From the NCBI GenBank assembly GCA_949751835.1, contig CATKHK010000025.1, forward strand, positions 62,001-126,000: DNA of 64,000 bases, in the 5' to 3' direction. The notes under the pieces are model-generated. The model was not told the origin of the DNA. It saw only the letters and a program-made list of their open reading frames with translations, and did no database searches. Below are positions 12,324-22,120 of the stretch, one piece after another (position 1 is the stretch's first letter; each line of letters begins with the position of its first letter). Origin of the DNA: Blepharisma japonicum. Lineage: Eukaryota; Ciliophora; Heterotrichea; Heterotrichida; Blepharismidae. The position numbers were made by a program, and so were the translations under genes.

Positions 12324-13904
12324 TTATAGTATTGAATATTTAATAGTTTTTTTCTTGCCCCAGTTCTCATTAATTCGCTGTTGATCAAGCATTCGTAACT
12401 GTGTTTCCAATAATGCGTTATGAGTATTTATCTGTGTAAGATCTTGCTTTAGTTTTTCTAATGTCTCTTTTTGCTTGATTTCTTTAATTTTTGATTCTTC
12501 TTGAAACTTAAAAATCGCGGATTTCAACTCTTCGATTTCTTCTTTTTCTTTTTTATTCTGAGGCTGTGCAGTCAATGCAGCCCTTGCATTGGCTTCTGCT
12601 TGTTTTCTTTCTTTTTGCATTCTTTTGATTTCGCTGTCTTTTCACTGCTCAAGCTCTTTTATTTGTGCTTCTTTAAATTCCAGTAAAACTATTAATTGGT
12701 CTTCAATTGCTTTTTTGCTGGATTCGAGCTCTTTGGTAGTGTTTCGGACTTCTTGGCTTTTAGATTTGATGTTTTCAATTTCCTGGTTTAATTTTAACAG
12801 TTTTTCTTCTGTGGAGCCAGGCTTAGGGGGAGAAGGATTTGTAGGAAGCTTTGGTTCTTGTTTTGGAGGGTCATTGGGTATAGGAATTTTAGCTTTTTTT
12901 GGCTCTGAAGGACGATTTTCGTTGCTTTGTAAAGCACTGGAATCGAATATAATTGCATCATCGTCAATAGCTTTGTCTTCTTTGGGCTTCTGGGCTGGTT
13001 TTTGAGTCTTTTGAAGTGGCTTTGGTTGGGGTTTTGGAGAGGAAGGTTTGTTGTCTTTTTTGCGAGGTGATAAAGATTTCATTTGAGATTTTTCTGGCTT
13101 GGCTGTTTTTTCATCTCCTTTTAAGCAGTTTTTTCCTTCCCCTCTTTTTAGGAAAGGTTTCGCAGGTTTTGGATTTTCAGCTGGCTCTTCAATATTTTGT
13201 TTCGATTTTTCTTCCATTATTAGCCTAGGTTTTTCTTCGATTACTAATTTTGGTTTTTCCTCAGTTAATTTTCTCGCTTTTTCTTCCATAAATGGCTTAG
13301 GCTTCTCAACTCTTTTAGCGGTGATTTTGTTTGCAGCTAGCTTCCCAGAGTTTCTCTTTAAAAATTCACGCTTTTGCACAGGCTTACTTTCTTCCTCCTC
13401 AATTTCCTCATATTTAATTTTCTCTTCAATTAGCTGTTCAAATGTTTTTTTGACACCAGCAACAGGGATTTCATCAAAATCATGAGGCTTACTTTGTTCA
13501 CTCCTATAATTTTTTTCATAATCTTTGTCTGTTTCTGTAAGATAATTTTCAAAGTCTTCTTCAATAGGTTTTTGATCAGAAGGATCAGTCATTTCAGGCA
13601 GAGGTGAGCTAGTAAGTACATCATCTTCTTCATAAAAATCTTCATCGCTTTCATACCTTTGGTATCTAGAATAAAGAGGTTGAGAAACAGGCTTATTTTC
13701 AACTGAATTTGGTTTAATTAAATCTTCAAAATTATTTTGAATTTTTGGGGATGGTTGTGGTGGTGGCATATTAGAGGCTTGATAAGTTTGCGTATTTCGA
13801 AGCATGGCAAAATATTTCATCTGAGCCTCCTTAATTTGATCAGGAGTCATCTCTCGGAGAGCATGCTGCATGAATCCGAAGAAATCAGGATTATTGAAGT
13901 CCAT
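12324..13904 (-). CDS. Lys/Glu/Pro-rich coiled-coil protein
   Basis: 526-residue single-exon protein, ATG 13904 to TAA 12324-12326, with one TGA read as Trp (LEQWKDSE). The N terminus (MDFNNPDFFGFMQHALREM, MTPDQIKEAQMKYF) is helical. Residues about 60-330 are low-complexity and rich in Lys, Glu and Pro with repeated EEKPK-type units. Residues about 350-520 form a long coiled coil (LLKLNQEIENIKSKSQEV). No catalytic motif was seen. Probably a cytoskeletal or scaffold protein. Its start lies only 20 bp from the divergent gene at 13925. Confidence 0.8.
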
Positions 13905-13924
13905 TTCTAATTTAATTCAAATAA

Positions 13925-15028
13925 ATGCAAAAACAAAATAAAATGGATTATGAAATTACAATACATGATGACAGCATCGATTTCAAGCACACAAACTCAC
14001 ACAATAAAAAACATCAAGTTGAGCACTCAAATGTCGATTTTTTAGAAGTAAAACCTGGTGCACTTCCATGAGATGAAGAATCAATGACATTTTCGAGAGA
14101 TGAAGGTGCAAGTCTAATTCATTTGCAAAGAGAAAACGAAAAATTAAGAAATAAATTGAAAGATTTAAGCGAAAAATTAAATCATCAAATTGATTTAGCA
14201 GAAAGCCGGAGAAAAAAAGGTAAGCCTCAGAAAAAAAGAACTGGATATGAAGAACTAGAAACTGCCAAAAAGAAGTTAGCACTTTATGAGTAATTTCTAT
14301 GTAGAAACCAATTTGAAACGCTATCATCTAGAATAGATCAGCTTAAGGATCCTGAATATGCACGAAATTTGAAAGAAGATATAGAAAATAACCAAAGAAA
14401 GCTAAGAGACATCGAAGTTAACGTACAAAGAAACGCAGCCATGCAAAGTAAGCGAGGAAAATTTCTAGGAAATTTATTAGATACAGGAGAGTCCCCAGAC
14501 ACAATGAAATCATTTATGGATCTAATGAACGAAAGAAAAATTTTGATCTGCAAAATAGAAAAAATTGACCAAAAAAATAGCCAAGTAACGTCAAGTTTTC
14601 ATAATTTCTCAGAAAAATGCAATGAATTTGAAGAATTATATAGAGAATTAAGCAGAAACCAAGACCAAAACTATAGTGACTCAGGAAAAACAGTGAAAGA
14701 AGAAGTGATTAAGTTAGAGAAAACGCATTCAATAAAAGGAAAAGAATTAAAAAGCAAAGTAAAAAGATTGATCAATAAAATCAAGGATCTCGAAAATGAA
14801 GACATTAATCTAGATTACGAAAGAGATAAGTTGATAGAGGAAATTAAAGAAAAAGATAGGGAGATTAGTCAAGCACATCAAAATATTGCGAAATTAAGAG
14901 AAGGGGTTTCAGATAGTTTGATTATGCAAAAGTCTTCAAGTATGACAAGGATTTTTCAAACTGACTTAAAGGAGCTAGGATCTGTCAAATCGCAAAGTAA
15001 AAAGGTTTTGACACCAAAATTGAGGTAG
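13925..15028 (+). CDS. Coiled-coil protein, one 15-nt intron
   Basis: 362 residues after splicing of 14290-14304. TAA immediately precedes ATG 13925; an alternative in-frame ATG lies at 13943. One TGA is read as Trp (ALPWDEES). The protein is a nearly continuous charged coiled coil from residue 60 to 330 (HLQRENEKLRNKLKDL; DLENEDINLDYERDKLIEE) with a short polar tail. It is head-to-head with the gene starting at 13904, so the two share at most a few dozen bases between start codons. Function unknown; structural or ciliary role possible. Confidence 0.8.
14290..14304 (+). other. 15-nt intron
   Basis: GTAATTTCTATGTAG. Retention gives stops (TAA at its start, in frame). Removal joins LALYE to NQFETLSSR in one frame. 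Confidence 0.85.
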
Positions 15029-15441
15029 AAAATAGCTGATTTTATAGTAATAATAATTTAAAAGACCAAATAAATCCAAAATTATATATTAATAACTTAA
15101 ATTTTTTTTCTCAATTAGCTTGCAGTCTTATAATTAAAATTCTTACTTTTTAATCTAATCAAATAAAACAATAAATCAATTTTTTACTTGTTATATGGGG
15201 ATTTGCAAAATTTCTAGCATAATAGAAATAATGGCTTCTGATACGTCAATTTCATCTTTTTTTGAAATTCATAGTGGAATATTATTAAATATTTTAATAA
15301 AAAATTTTTGCATTAGATTTCTTTTGAAGTTAAAATTTACTATTTTTATCTTTTCCAAACAACTATTTTTTAATGAGATTTAAATTTTTCTATATATTAC
15401 CAATAATAAAGAGCCATGAAAAATGTGAGATTCATATAAAT
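15029..15441. other. Intergenic, no convincing gene
   Basis: 413 bp of AT-rich sequence between two plus-strand genes. An open stretch at 15195-15383 is hydrophobic and low in complexity and is not convincing. Confidence 0.45.
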
Positions 15442-15705
15442 ATGTCAAACATAAATCTTCCACAGTCAAGTCTATATGTATATAAAAGCTCTCTTGAGTC
15501 CAAAGTATTCCCTATATAGCTTTCGGAGATGATGAAGACTCATAAGCTACTACTTTTAGGATTTATCGACAGAGAAGATGAAGAAGACACTAATAAATTT
15601 GAATTAAGGAACAAACTCATCAATGAAAATAGTTCTCTTTGTAAAGAAAATGAAACACTCAAAAGACTGATTTCACTTATAAAAAATTACGATCCTTATA
15701 ATTAA
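15442..15705 (+). CDS. Small coiled-coil protein, one 15-nt intron
   Basis: 82-residue protein encoded by two short exons around the intron 15505-15519, which ends in TAG and would otherwise stop the frame. Start ATG 15442 (MSNINLPQSSLYVYK). The second exon encodes a helical segment (ELRNKLINENSSLCKENETL) ending in KNYDPYN. The gene at 18707-19345 has an intron at the same phase just before a similar helical tail ending in WNP, so the two may be distant paralogues. It converges on the RBR ligase gene, 90 bp away. Easily missed in ordinary ORF scans. Confidence 0.6.
15505..15519 (+). other. 15-nt intron
   Basis: GTATTCCCTATATAG, phase 0, ending in an in-frame TAG. Confidence 0.7.
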
Positions 15706-15795
15706 CTAATTTTGTATAGCTCCTCTTTAAAAGTATTAAGAATTATGTAAAGACTCAATTAAAAGCAAATATAATAAATTTCTTATTAATTCAAA

Positions 15796-17310
15796 TTAGG
15801 CCGTCAGCCCATTTTCAATGCCTTCTAATAAATGCTCCATAAAGGTTTTTGTGACTTGGAAATAATTAGTCAGCTCACTTTTGTGCTGATAAAACGGCGA
15901 TCTATCAATAACTTTAGGTGACATAAATTCGTCCAGCGGCTTCTCCACGAGCTCATGCAAATGTTCAGTGTTTTCTTCAAGTTTTTCTTGAAGATGCTCA
16001 AAAAGATCTTTTTCAGCTCCTGATTTTAAATAATACCCAAAGCAATAAGTCCATTTTAATACCCTCCTGCATTTAATTACCTGTTCTGCAGCTTGTTTTA
16101 GAAACTCCAGCTCTCCTATTGGGTACTGTTTAAAATCATGCAATTCTTGCATTTTTTCTTCCATTGCAGGCACTTGTTTTTCTGAGGCGATTTTTTGTGC
16201 TTTATGATGGTTATTGTACCGCTCAAAGTACCAAATATACTTATCAAGCTCAGTTTTGGCTTTTTCTCGCTTGGTTTCTTCTTGCTTTAAGGCGTTGTTA
16301 GTGCCTGACATCAGCTCGTCGTATTTATTGCATTTATAAAATCCTCCAGTTGCAGAGTTGTGGTCAGACCAAGGACCGAGACAAAGCCAACAGAATTCGT
16401 GGCCGCAGCCATTGACTTCTCTTCTGCAAGTCATATGATTGCAGCCTTGATTTTTTTCTATTGGGTTTCTGCATCTTGGGCACTGTTTTGTGTTTGCAAT
16501 AATTCAAGTAATATTTTCACTTTCGGCAGAATTTTTTACTATCCATTCTTTTACTAGATTGCATGATACTGGCCTATGAGCTTCTTCTCCACAAGCAAAA
16601 CAGAAAAAGTATCCACATTTGCATGAAATCCCATGGACTCCTAAATTTTCATATTCAACCGCATAGCTACATCCAGGTGCTGGACATCACCGGTAGGCTT
16701 GATTTTGATTTATGAATTCTTCACATTTAAATCTTTTATAATTCTCAGCCTTTTCTCCTTGTAAATATCCTAAAATCATACTTTCCGGTACCTTCAATGG
16801 GCAGCTATGCATAGGGCATTTCCCTGCAGCTATGGTTCTTTCATATAAAAGGTTCTCAAGATACTGTCTCCAGCAACTTTTACAATAAGAATGCCCACAC
16901 TGCAAGGCGTCTCTGTCTACTTTATTTTCATAGCAAATTTGACAACACCCTTCAGTGCCTCTTACCAATTTAATTGCTCCTAATTTTTTCCCTCTGCTTT
17001 TTGCTACTTCATATCCTGCGGGTGGTAATAAAATTCCTGCTTCAATACGAACCCTCATTTCATTATCAAGCCAAGAGTCTTGCAGTTTGTGGAGTTTCCA
17101 GTGATAGTGGGTAAGTAAAATCAAAGCTTCATCTTTGGAAATCCCCAAAAGTTCAGAGTATTCTGAAACAAGTTCATTTATCCTTTGCTCTATTTCAGAA
17201 AGGTGAAGAATGGTATATGATCTTTGACGTATGAGTGCAGGTTGTGGTAAGTCTTCAGATTCGTCGTCTACTTCCATATCCCAGTCACTTGACTCAGATG
17301 GTTCTGACAT
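15796..17310 (-). CDS. Ariadne-type RBR E3 ubiquitin ligase
   Basis: 504 residues with two TGA codons read as Trp. Order: acidic N terminus (MSEPSESSDWDMEVDDES); UBA-like helices about 35-95; RING1 from about residue 121 (CCQICYENK, CGHSYCKSCW); IBR with CKCGYFFCFACGEEAH; RING2 with CPRCRNPIEKNQGCNHMTC ... CGHEFCWLCLGPWSDH; C-terminal helical Ariadne region. In known Ariadne proteins the RING2 Cys of the GCNH motif forms the ubiquitin thioester, and it is present here near residue 289. Both TGA codons sit at Trp positions conserved in the family (RWCPAPGC, ITWIIANTKQCP). ATG 17310 was preferred to an upstream ATG at 17562, whose translation looks like untranslated leader. Acts with UbcH7-type E2s and Cullin-RING complexes in the known family. 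Confidence 0.95.
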
Positions 17311-17921
17311 TTTTGATACTTTATAATGATAAAGTCTGAAGCATGAATCAAGGAATAGGATATGGAGATAGAGAAATTTGCTTAAAAGAGGTGATAAATA
17401 GTGATATAGGGATAAAGGGTTATGATTAGCAAGAAGTGTGAAGATTAGAAAGAAACGGGAATTGCATATTTGGAGGATGAAGAGAATATATAGATCTAAA
17501 AGATAAAAAAACTGAAAAATAGGTAATCTTTGGATACTGAAATGATACTTTAAAATCTTCAAATTTGATTATGCAATTCACCATAACATCATTTTTCTAT
17601 CTTCGTTTCTATAAATCATATCAAAAATACTCAATATTCCAGCTGGTATAATCCATTACTACTGAATCCGCCTTTAAAGCCTATAGATGGTGCAAGTGCT
17701 GAGTGAAAAAGTATTAGAAGGGAAATATCACCACAAAAAAATCTTTTACAATTATACAAAATTTGTTGGAAATTAATATTTTGGTTTATAAAATTTCGTA
17801 GCAAGAATTGAATCTTAATTTAATTACTAAAGAATCATTTATGAAATCATAATTTCTATACAAAATGGACAAAAATGCAATTTTAGCATAAGCCCTGAAA
17901 TAATCTGAATAATAATAAAGA
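17311..17921. other. Divergent intergenic region
   Basis: 611 bp between the RBR ligase start (minus) and the F-box-like paralogue B (plus). AT-rich; the first 250 bp stay open in the ligase frame but read as hydrophobic low-complexity sequence. No other feature recognised. Confidence 0.45.
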
Positions 17922-18602
17922 ATGGGGAGTCTTGATGCAATCCCAGTTGACATTATAAGGTATCACATCATTCCATTTATTCGAGATCCTAAGACTTATG
18001 TTTATATTGGGGGTATAAACCATACTCTTCGTCATTCATGGACACATTTGGGACCAGCAATAGTAACTCTCGTGAAAGAACGAATTCCTTTATTTGAAGC
18101 CAACCACAAAGAAGTAGAGGGCGAAATGCAAACCGATAAATGCCCTGGACTTACAAAAGATTTGCATTTTGCAGCAGTAGCAGTTGATAATATCGATTAT
18201 CGGCAGATTGATTACAATGATCCGCATGCTTTATATCTTTTATCAGTCTTTTTTGTGTATTTAATGCTGACAACTGAGCCAGCAACTAAGGAAGATATTT
18301 TAGAACTTTTTAATAAAGAAAATTCAATTGAAAATTTAGAGCACGTTGATCCAAGAAGTGTGGAGAGACAAATCGTGGAAAAAGTTATTGAAATGATTGC
18401 AACTGTCCAATGGAGAGATGCTGAGGCTAAATTTACAGGCCAAAAAGAAGAAGCCATTATTACATGGATAAAACATTTTACAAGATATTTACAGGTTGGA
18501 CAACTTGTGCAAGAAAATATGAGAAAGGAAGAGTTTTTGTCAGATTCGATTGATAGGCTTAAAAATATCATAAAGCATAAAGACAAAATTTGGAGGTCTT
18601 AA
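17922..18602 (+). CDS. F-box-like N-terminal protein, paralogue B
   Basis: 226 residues, same length and layout as the gene at 9872-10558. Shared blocks: AIPVDIIRYHIIPFIRD, GGINHTLRHSW, CPGLTKDLHFAAVAV, ALYLLSVFFVYLML and IKHKDKIW at the end. The family is not one I recognise beyond the F-box-like start. Codon use is AT-rich like the surrounding genes, unlike paralogue A. The second copy lies in opposite orientation about 7 kb away with other genes between, so this is not a simple tandem repeat. Confidence 0.8.
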   Translation: MGSLDAIPVDIIRYHIIPFIRDPKTYVYIGGINHTLRHSWTHLGPAIVTLVKERIPLFEANHKEVEGEMQTDKCPGLTKDLHFAAVAVDNIDYRQIDYNDPHALYLLSVFFVYLMLTTEPATKEDILELFNKENSIENLEHVDPRSVERQIVEKVIEMIATVQWRDAEAKFTGQKEEAIITWIKHFTRYLQVGQLVQENMRKEEFLSDSIDRLKNIIKHKDKIWRS

Positions 18603-18706
18603 ATAATTTACTTATTAACAAATAAACAATATTTCAATTAATTTCTTTGAAATGAATTATTTTTCCAAAACCTAAAGAGAGATTTATTATTTTAAAATTT
18701 TGCTTA

Positions 18707-19345
18707 ATGGGAACCAGAAAAGCTCGAGGAATATTTGTTCCTGACTATGAAGCACGATCTCCAAGAGGCTATAATTTTCCTACTGATTATAGTTTTGATG
18801 CAAATTCTATCATGGATGACCGAAGAAGATCAATGGCATTGCCATTGCACCAACAAATGCATGGCCCAGAAACCCACTCACTATGTAAGCCAAGAAACGA
18901 AATTTTAGAAGGCAGACAGTCGCCAAGGCCTACTAAATCAATTAATATAAATGACCCACTTATATCCACAACTCCAATTATCGTATTGGTTATGCAGCAC
19001 CCAAAAGATTCAAAAATTAGAGCGATGCCTTGTATTAACTTAGAAGATCGCCCACAAATATCAGATTCTCAAGACGGAGAATGCGATATTGAACCATGGA
19101 AGCGTATGATTGGCAATGCCAGCGAGCTTATGCTTCTAAAGGTAAATACAAAATAGTTTCAGGAAACGCTCATGATAGAAAGAACAATTATGCTGGAGAT
19201 CATTAACAAAGATTCAAAGAGAGACCAAGTTCTACTTGAACTTACCAAAAAATTAGAAACTCTTAACAGAGAAAATGCAATTTTGGCTTTGGAAAATAAG
19301 GGGCTGCAGGGGATGATGCACACATGGAATCCACAAATAAGTTAA
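18707..19345 (+). CDS. Hypothetical protein with coiled-coil tail, one 15-nt intron
   Basis: 207 residues after splicing of 19142-19156. The N-terminal 140 residues are polar and Arg/Pro-rich (MGTRKARGIFVPDYEARSPR) with a short beta-like segment (TPIIVLVMQHPKD). The second exon is a coiled coil (LTKKLETLNRENAILALENK) ending GMMHTWNPQIS. The intron contributes the only in-frame stop between the two parts. Compare the small gene at 15442-15705. It converges on the gene ending at 19460. Function unknown. Confidence 0.7.
19142..19156 (+). other. 15-nt intron
   Basis: GTAAATACAAAATAG, phase 0, ending in an in-frame TAG. Confidence 0.8.
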
Positions 19346-19459
19346 TGCTACTATTAAAGACAATTAACATAAAATATTTATTATAAAATCACTTTAAATT
19401 ATTTCAAATATAATTGTATCTTTTGATTACTGAGTAAAATAATAATAGAAACACTATAT

Positions 19460-20563
19460 TTAATTAGTTGGCTTTGGCCTGTAGCTATAATCTGGGTCAA
19501 GTATGTTTCCATTAGGCGGAGTGTGATAGGGAATGTTATATTTTAATAACAAATTTGTGCACGTAGCCTGAGTTTGATGAGGGTTTGGATGAGGGTTTCT
19601 AGTATTTGAATTAGGTCTTTGGATTGGTGTTTGGATTGGTATCGTTCCAGCCATTAGCTGACTACTGAGAGCCATAATAGCATTTGGGTTATAAGCTGAA
19701 TAATTCATTAGATTTTGGCCTTGGCTGCTATTCGTAGGATACGGAGGCTGTGGGTATCCGAATGGGCCATATTTGTTGAGTAATGTAGGATGAAATAGCG
19801 AAAAAATATTGGGGATTTGTGCAGGGTTCATCATTTGATTTTGAATTGCATTCACAACTTGATTTTGATTAGATATCATAGCTTGGTCTTGGGAAGGATT
19901 ATTAGTCACTATGTCATCCTGGCTTGCATTTAACATCGCTTCATTGTGTATAGGCGAAGTGTTTGCTGTGCTTTGAGATTCTATAGGTGGGTTTAGAACA
20001 GGCATTGAAACATCTCTAGGGTTATTTTGCTGAGGGGGGGTAATTGATTTATTAAATTCAGCATTTTTAGGCCTTTTTATTGGTTGCTTTTCAGGGTTAG
20101 AACCTACACTTTTGCTGCTTTTTGGTCTGGTTCTTTTTAATTTTATTCCCTCTCCAAGCAGATCTAGCTCCTTTTGTGGTTTCAGCTCATTTTTCTTATT
20201 TTGGATAGGAAAGATAGGGAATTGGGTTTCTTTATCCAAATTAGTTGTATTTTCATCAATCACAATTTTTTGGTATTCTTGATAAATATTGATCCTATTT
20301 GGAGAGTCCTTAGTAATCAAACTAACTAAGGTTTGGCTTATTGCAAGATTATCAGCCACAGCTTCCAATCCAAGGTCATCAATTGTAGTTTCCAATATGC
20401 CGCAGAGCCTGCTGAAAAATTCAGTCTTATCAAAATCACAACGAGACAGAAATTTTTTCACTTCTTTTGTTTCAATTTTTAAGCATTCTGCCGCAGTTTT
20501 TGTCCCTTTGAGTAAACAAAAAATCCCAACTTCATTCTTTAAATTACTCAAAAGATCAGTCAT
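19460..20563 (-). CDS. Hypothetical protein with helical N terminus and Asn/Gln/Pro-rich tail
   Basis: 367 residues, single exon. Residues 1-95 are helical (MTDLLSNLKNEVGIFCLLK; LCGILETTIDDLGLEAVADN). A basic patch follows (IKLKRTRPKSSKS) that could be a nuclear localisation signal. Residues about 170-367 are low-complexity and rich in Asn, Gln, Pro and Met (NQNQVVNAIQNQMMNPAQ). Such tails are common in ciliate RNA-binding or transcription-associated proteins, but no domain was recognised. Its start is 23 bp from the stop of the sorting nexin gene upstream on the same strand. Confidence 0.75.
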   Translation of the reverse strand: MTDLLSNLKNEVGIFCLLKGTKTAAECLKIETKEVKKFLSRCDFDKTEFFSRLCGILETTIDDLGLEAVADNLAISQTLVSLITKDSPNRINIYQEYQKIVIDENTTNLDKETQFPIFPIQNKKNELKPQKELDLLGEGIKLKRTRPKSSKSVGSNPEKQPIKRPKNAEFNKSITPPQQNNPRDVSMPVLNPPIESQSTANTSPIHNEAMLNASQDDIVTNNPSQDQAMISNQNQVVNAIQNQMMNPAQIPNIFSLFHPTLLNKYGPFGYPQPPYPTNSSQGQNLMNYSAYNPNAIMALSSQLMAGTIPIQTPIQRPNSNTRNPHPNPHQTQATCTNLLLKYNIPYHTPPNGNILDPDYSYRPKPTN

Positions 20564-20586
20564 ATTTATTAAAATATTTTAAATTT

Positions 20587-21903
20587 CTATTCTTTTCCAT
20601 TCAACACTTCTTCAATTTCTTTTACCTGATTTATCATATTTTCAAACTCATGTATCGAGCTGCCTGCAAAAGTTCTTAAAATTACTTCATATTTCTGAGC
20701 TTTGAGCTGCTTAAATTTCGGTATATCTAAATTTGCTAATTTTGCTGCTGAAATTGTGCTAATGTTAGATAATGCCAAAATTTCTTTCTGCAAGTCACCA
20801 ATACTGCTTTCAAGAATCTGTGAGCTTCTTACTCTCGAATTAGTAGAAAATATCTGTGAAAGCGTTTTTTTGCCTGCTTGGATTTTGAACATGCGTGTCT
20901 TTTCTGATTCCATTTTGCTTTCAATTTCCATTTGATGTTTATCGATTTCTTTTTTTGTATCAATTGCGTCGATCATTGCTTTTAAATCAATGATTTCTCA
21001 TCTGACCCAGTCTAAAAGCACGAAAAAAGGATTTGAGTAAATTTCTCTAGAGGAAACTGATAAAGCTTTGCTGCCGTATTGTTCTTGGTAAAATTTGCTG
21101 AGGCTGTTTACTCCTGTCATTAGTTGTGTTAGCTCTGATTCAAAATTTTCAAAATAATCGACATTGATTTTGCAGAGATTTTCGAATTTTTCTAAAGCTT
21201 CGATGCCGATTTTGAAGAACGCTCGGCCTTCGTTGACTGTTTTTTCGTTTTGCTCGTTGTAGGTTTCTTTAGAATAATCCTTAAAACATTTTGTGTATTT
21301 TGGAGAAATGTCTTGATAAGGCTGTTTTCTAAGCAATAATTTATGATAAACACCTGGATTTTTAATAAATTGCTGAAATTCATCGGACTCATAAAGGTAA
21401 TTATACGATACAATTCTGCTTATAAATAAATTATAGAGCTTCATCATTTTTTCGATAAATCTTGGATTAATATTGTTCTAATTAGAACTTACTGCATTTT
21501 GTTTAGGCGGTACTGGAGGAATATAACATCCAGGCCAATTATGTACTAAAACAACTCTTAATGTTCTAAAATCTTTCGAACTTCTGTGTGCTTCATAGGT
21601 ACCTGAAGAATCGTGGCCTTGGATTATATAATAAACGTGCTTTTTAATAAGGCTTGACTTCGTAGAATAGCTGCATACAGAAGCTCCTATTTTGTTGTCT
21701 AATTCAGACTCAGTGAGGTGAAGAACACTATCAGAATTTTTATTAGGAATTGGAGATTTTTCTTCTTCAGGAAAATCTTCTTCATTGTTGAATAATTTAT
21801 TACTGATGGGACGGGGGACTGTAGAGGCAAGTGGATCAAGGAGCACTTCATCGGCTGGAGATTTTATGTTGGAGTCTTTTTCCTCATATTCTACCTCTTC
21901 CAT
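20587..21903 (-). CDS. Sorting nexin, PX-BAR type
   Basis: 433 residues after splicing of a 15-nt intron (21478-21492) and reading one TGA as Trp (VRWEIIDL). After an acidic N terminus comes a PX domain (about residues 80-170): KKHVYYIIQGHD, the basic RSSKDFRTLR and the Pro-rich PGCYIPPVPPKQ loop, typical of the phosphatidylinositol 3-phosphate pocket. Residues about 190-430 are helical, matching the BAR region of sorting nexins (FFKIGIEALEKFENL, FESELTQLMTGVNSLSKF). Known SNX-BAR proteins dimerise and tubulate endosomal membranes, often with retromer. The exact subtype cannot be assigned by eye. Confidence 0.85.
21478..21492 (-). other. 15-nt intron in sorting nexin gene
   Basis: On the minus strand GTAAGTTCTAATTAG. 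It splits the PX domain right after the PPVPPKQ motif and carries an in-frame TAG. Confidence 0.85.
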
Positions 21904-22120
21904 ATGTTTTATTTGATATTTAAATAAGTCAACTTATGTATTAAAAAATAGATGATGTCATTTATTTGGGATTTTAATGTAAAAATTAATTAATTCCACA
22001 AACAAAATTTTGCTATACTATATTTGAGGGATTTTTAAGCAAAAATAACTGATCTATAAGCTATTTCATTAAAAATCTTAATATTAGTATCTACTTTCTA
22101 ATTTTAACAGTCAATTATAA

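Noticed and set aside
15195-15383. 62-codon plus-strand ORF
   Set aside because: Ile/Phe-rich low complexity, typical of translated AT-rich spacer.
17311-17562. N-terminal extension of the RBR ligase from an upstream ATG
   Set aside because: The added 84 residues are hydrophobic AT-spacer translation and not part of any Ariadne protein; the Met at 17310 starts an acidic N terminus typical of the family.
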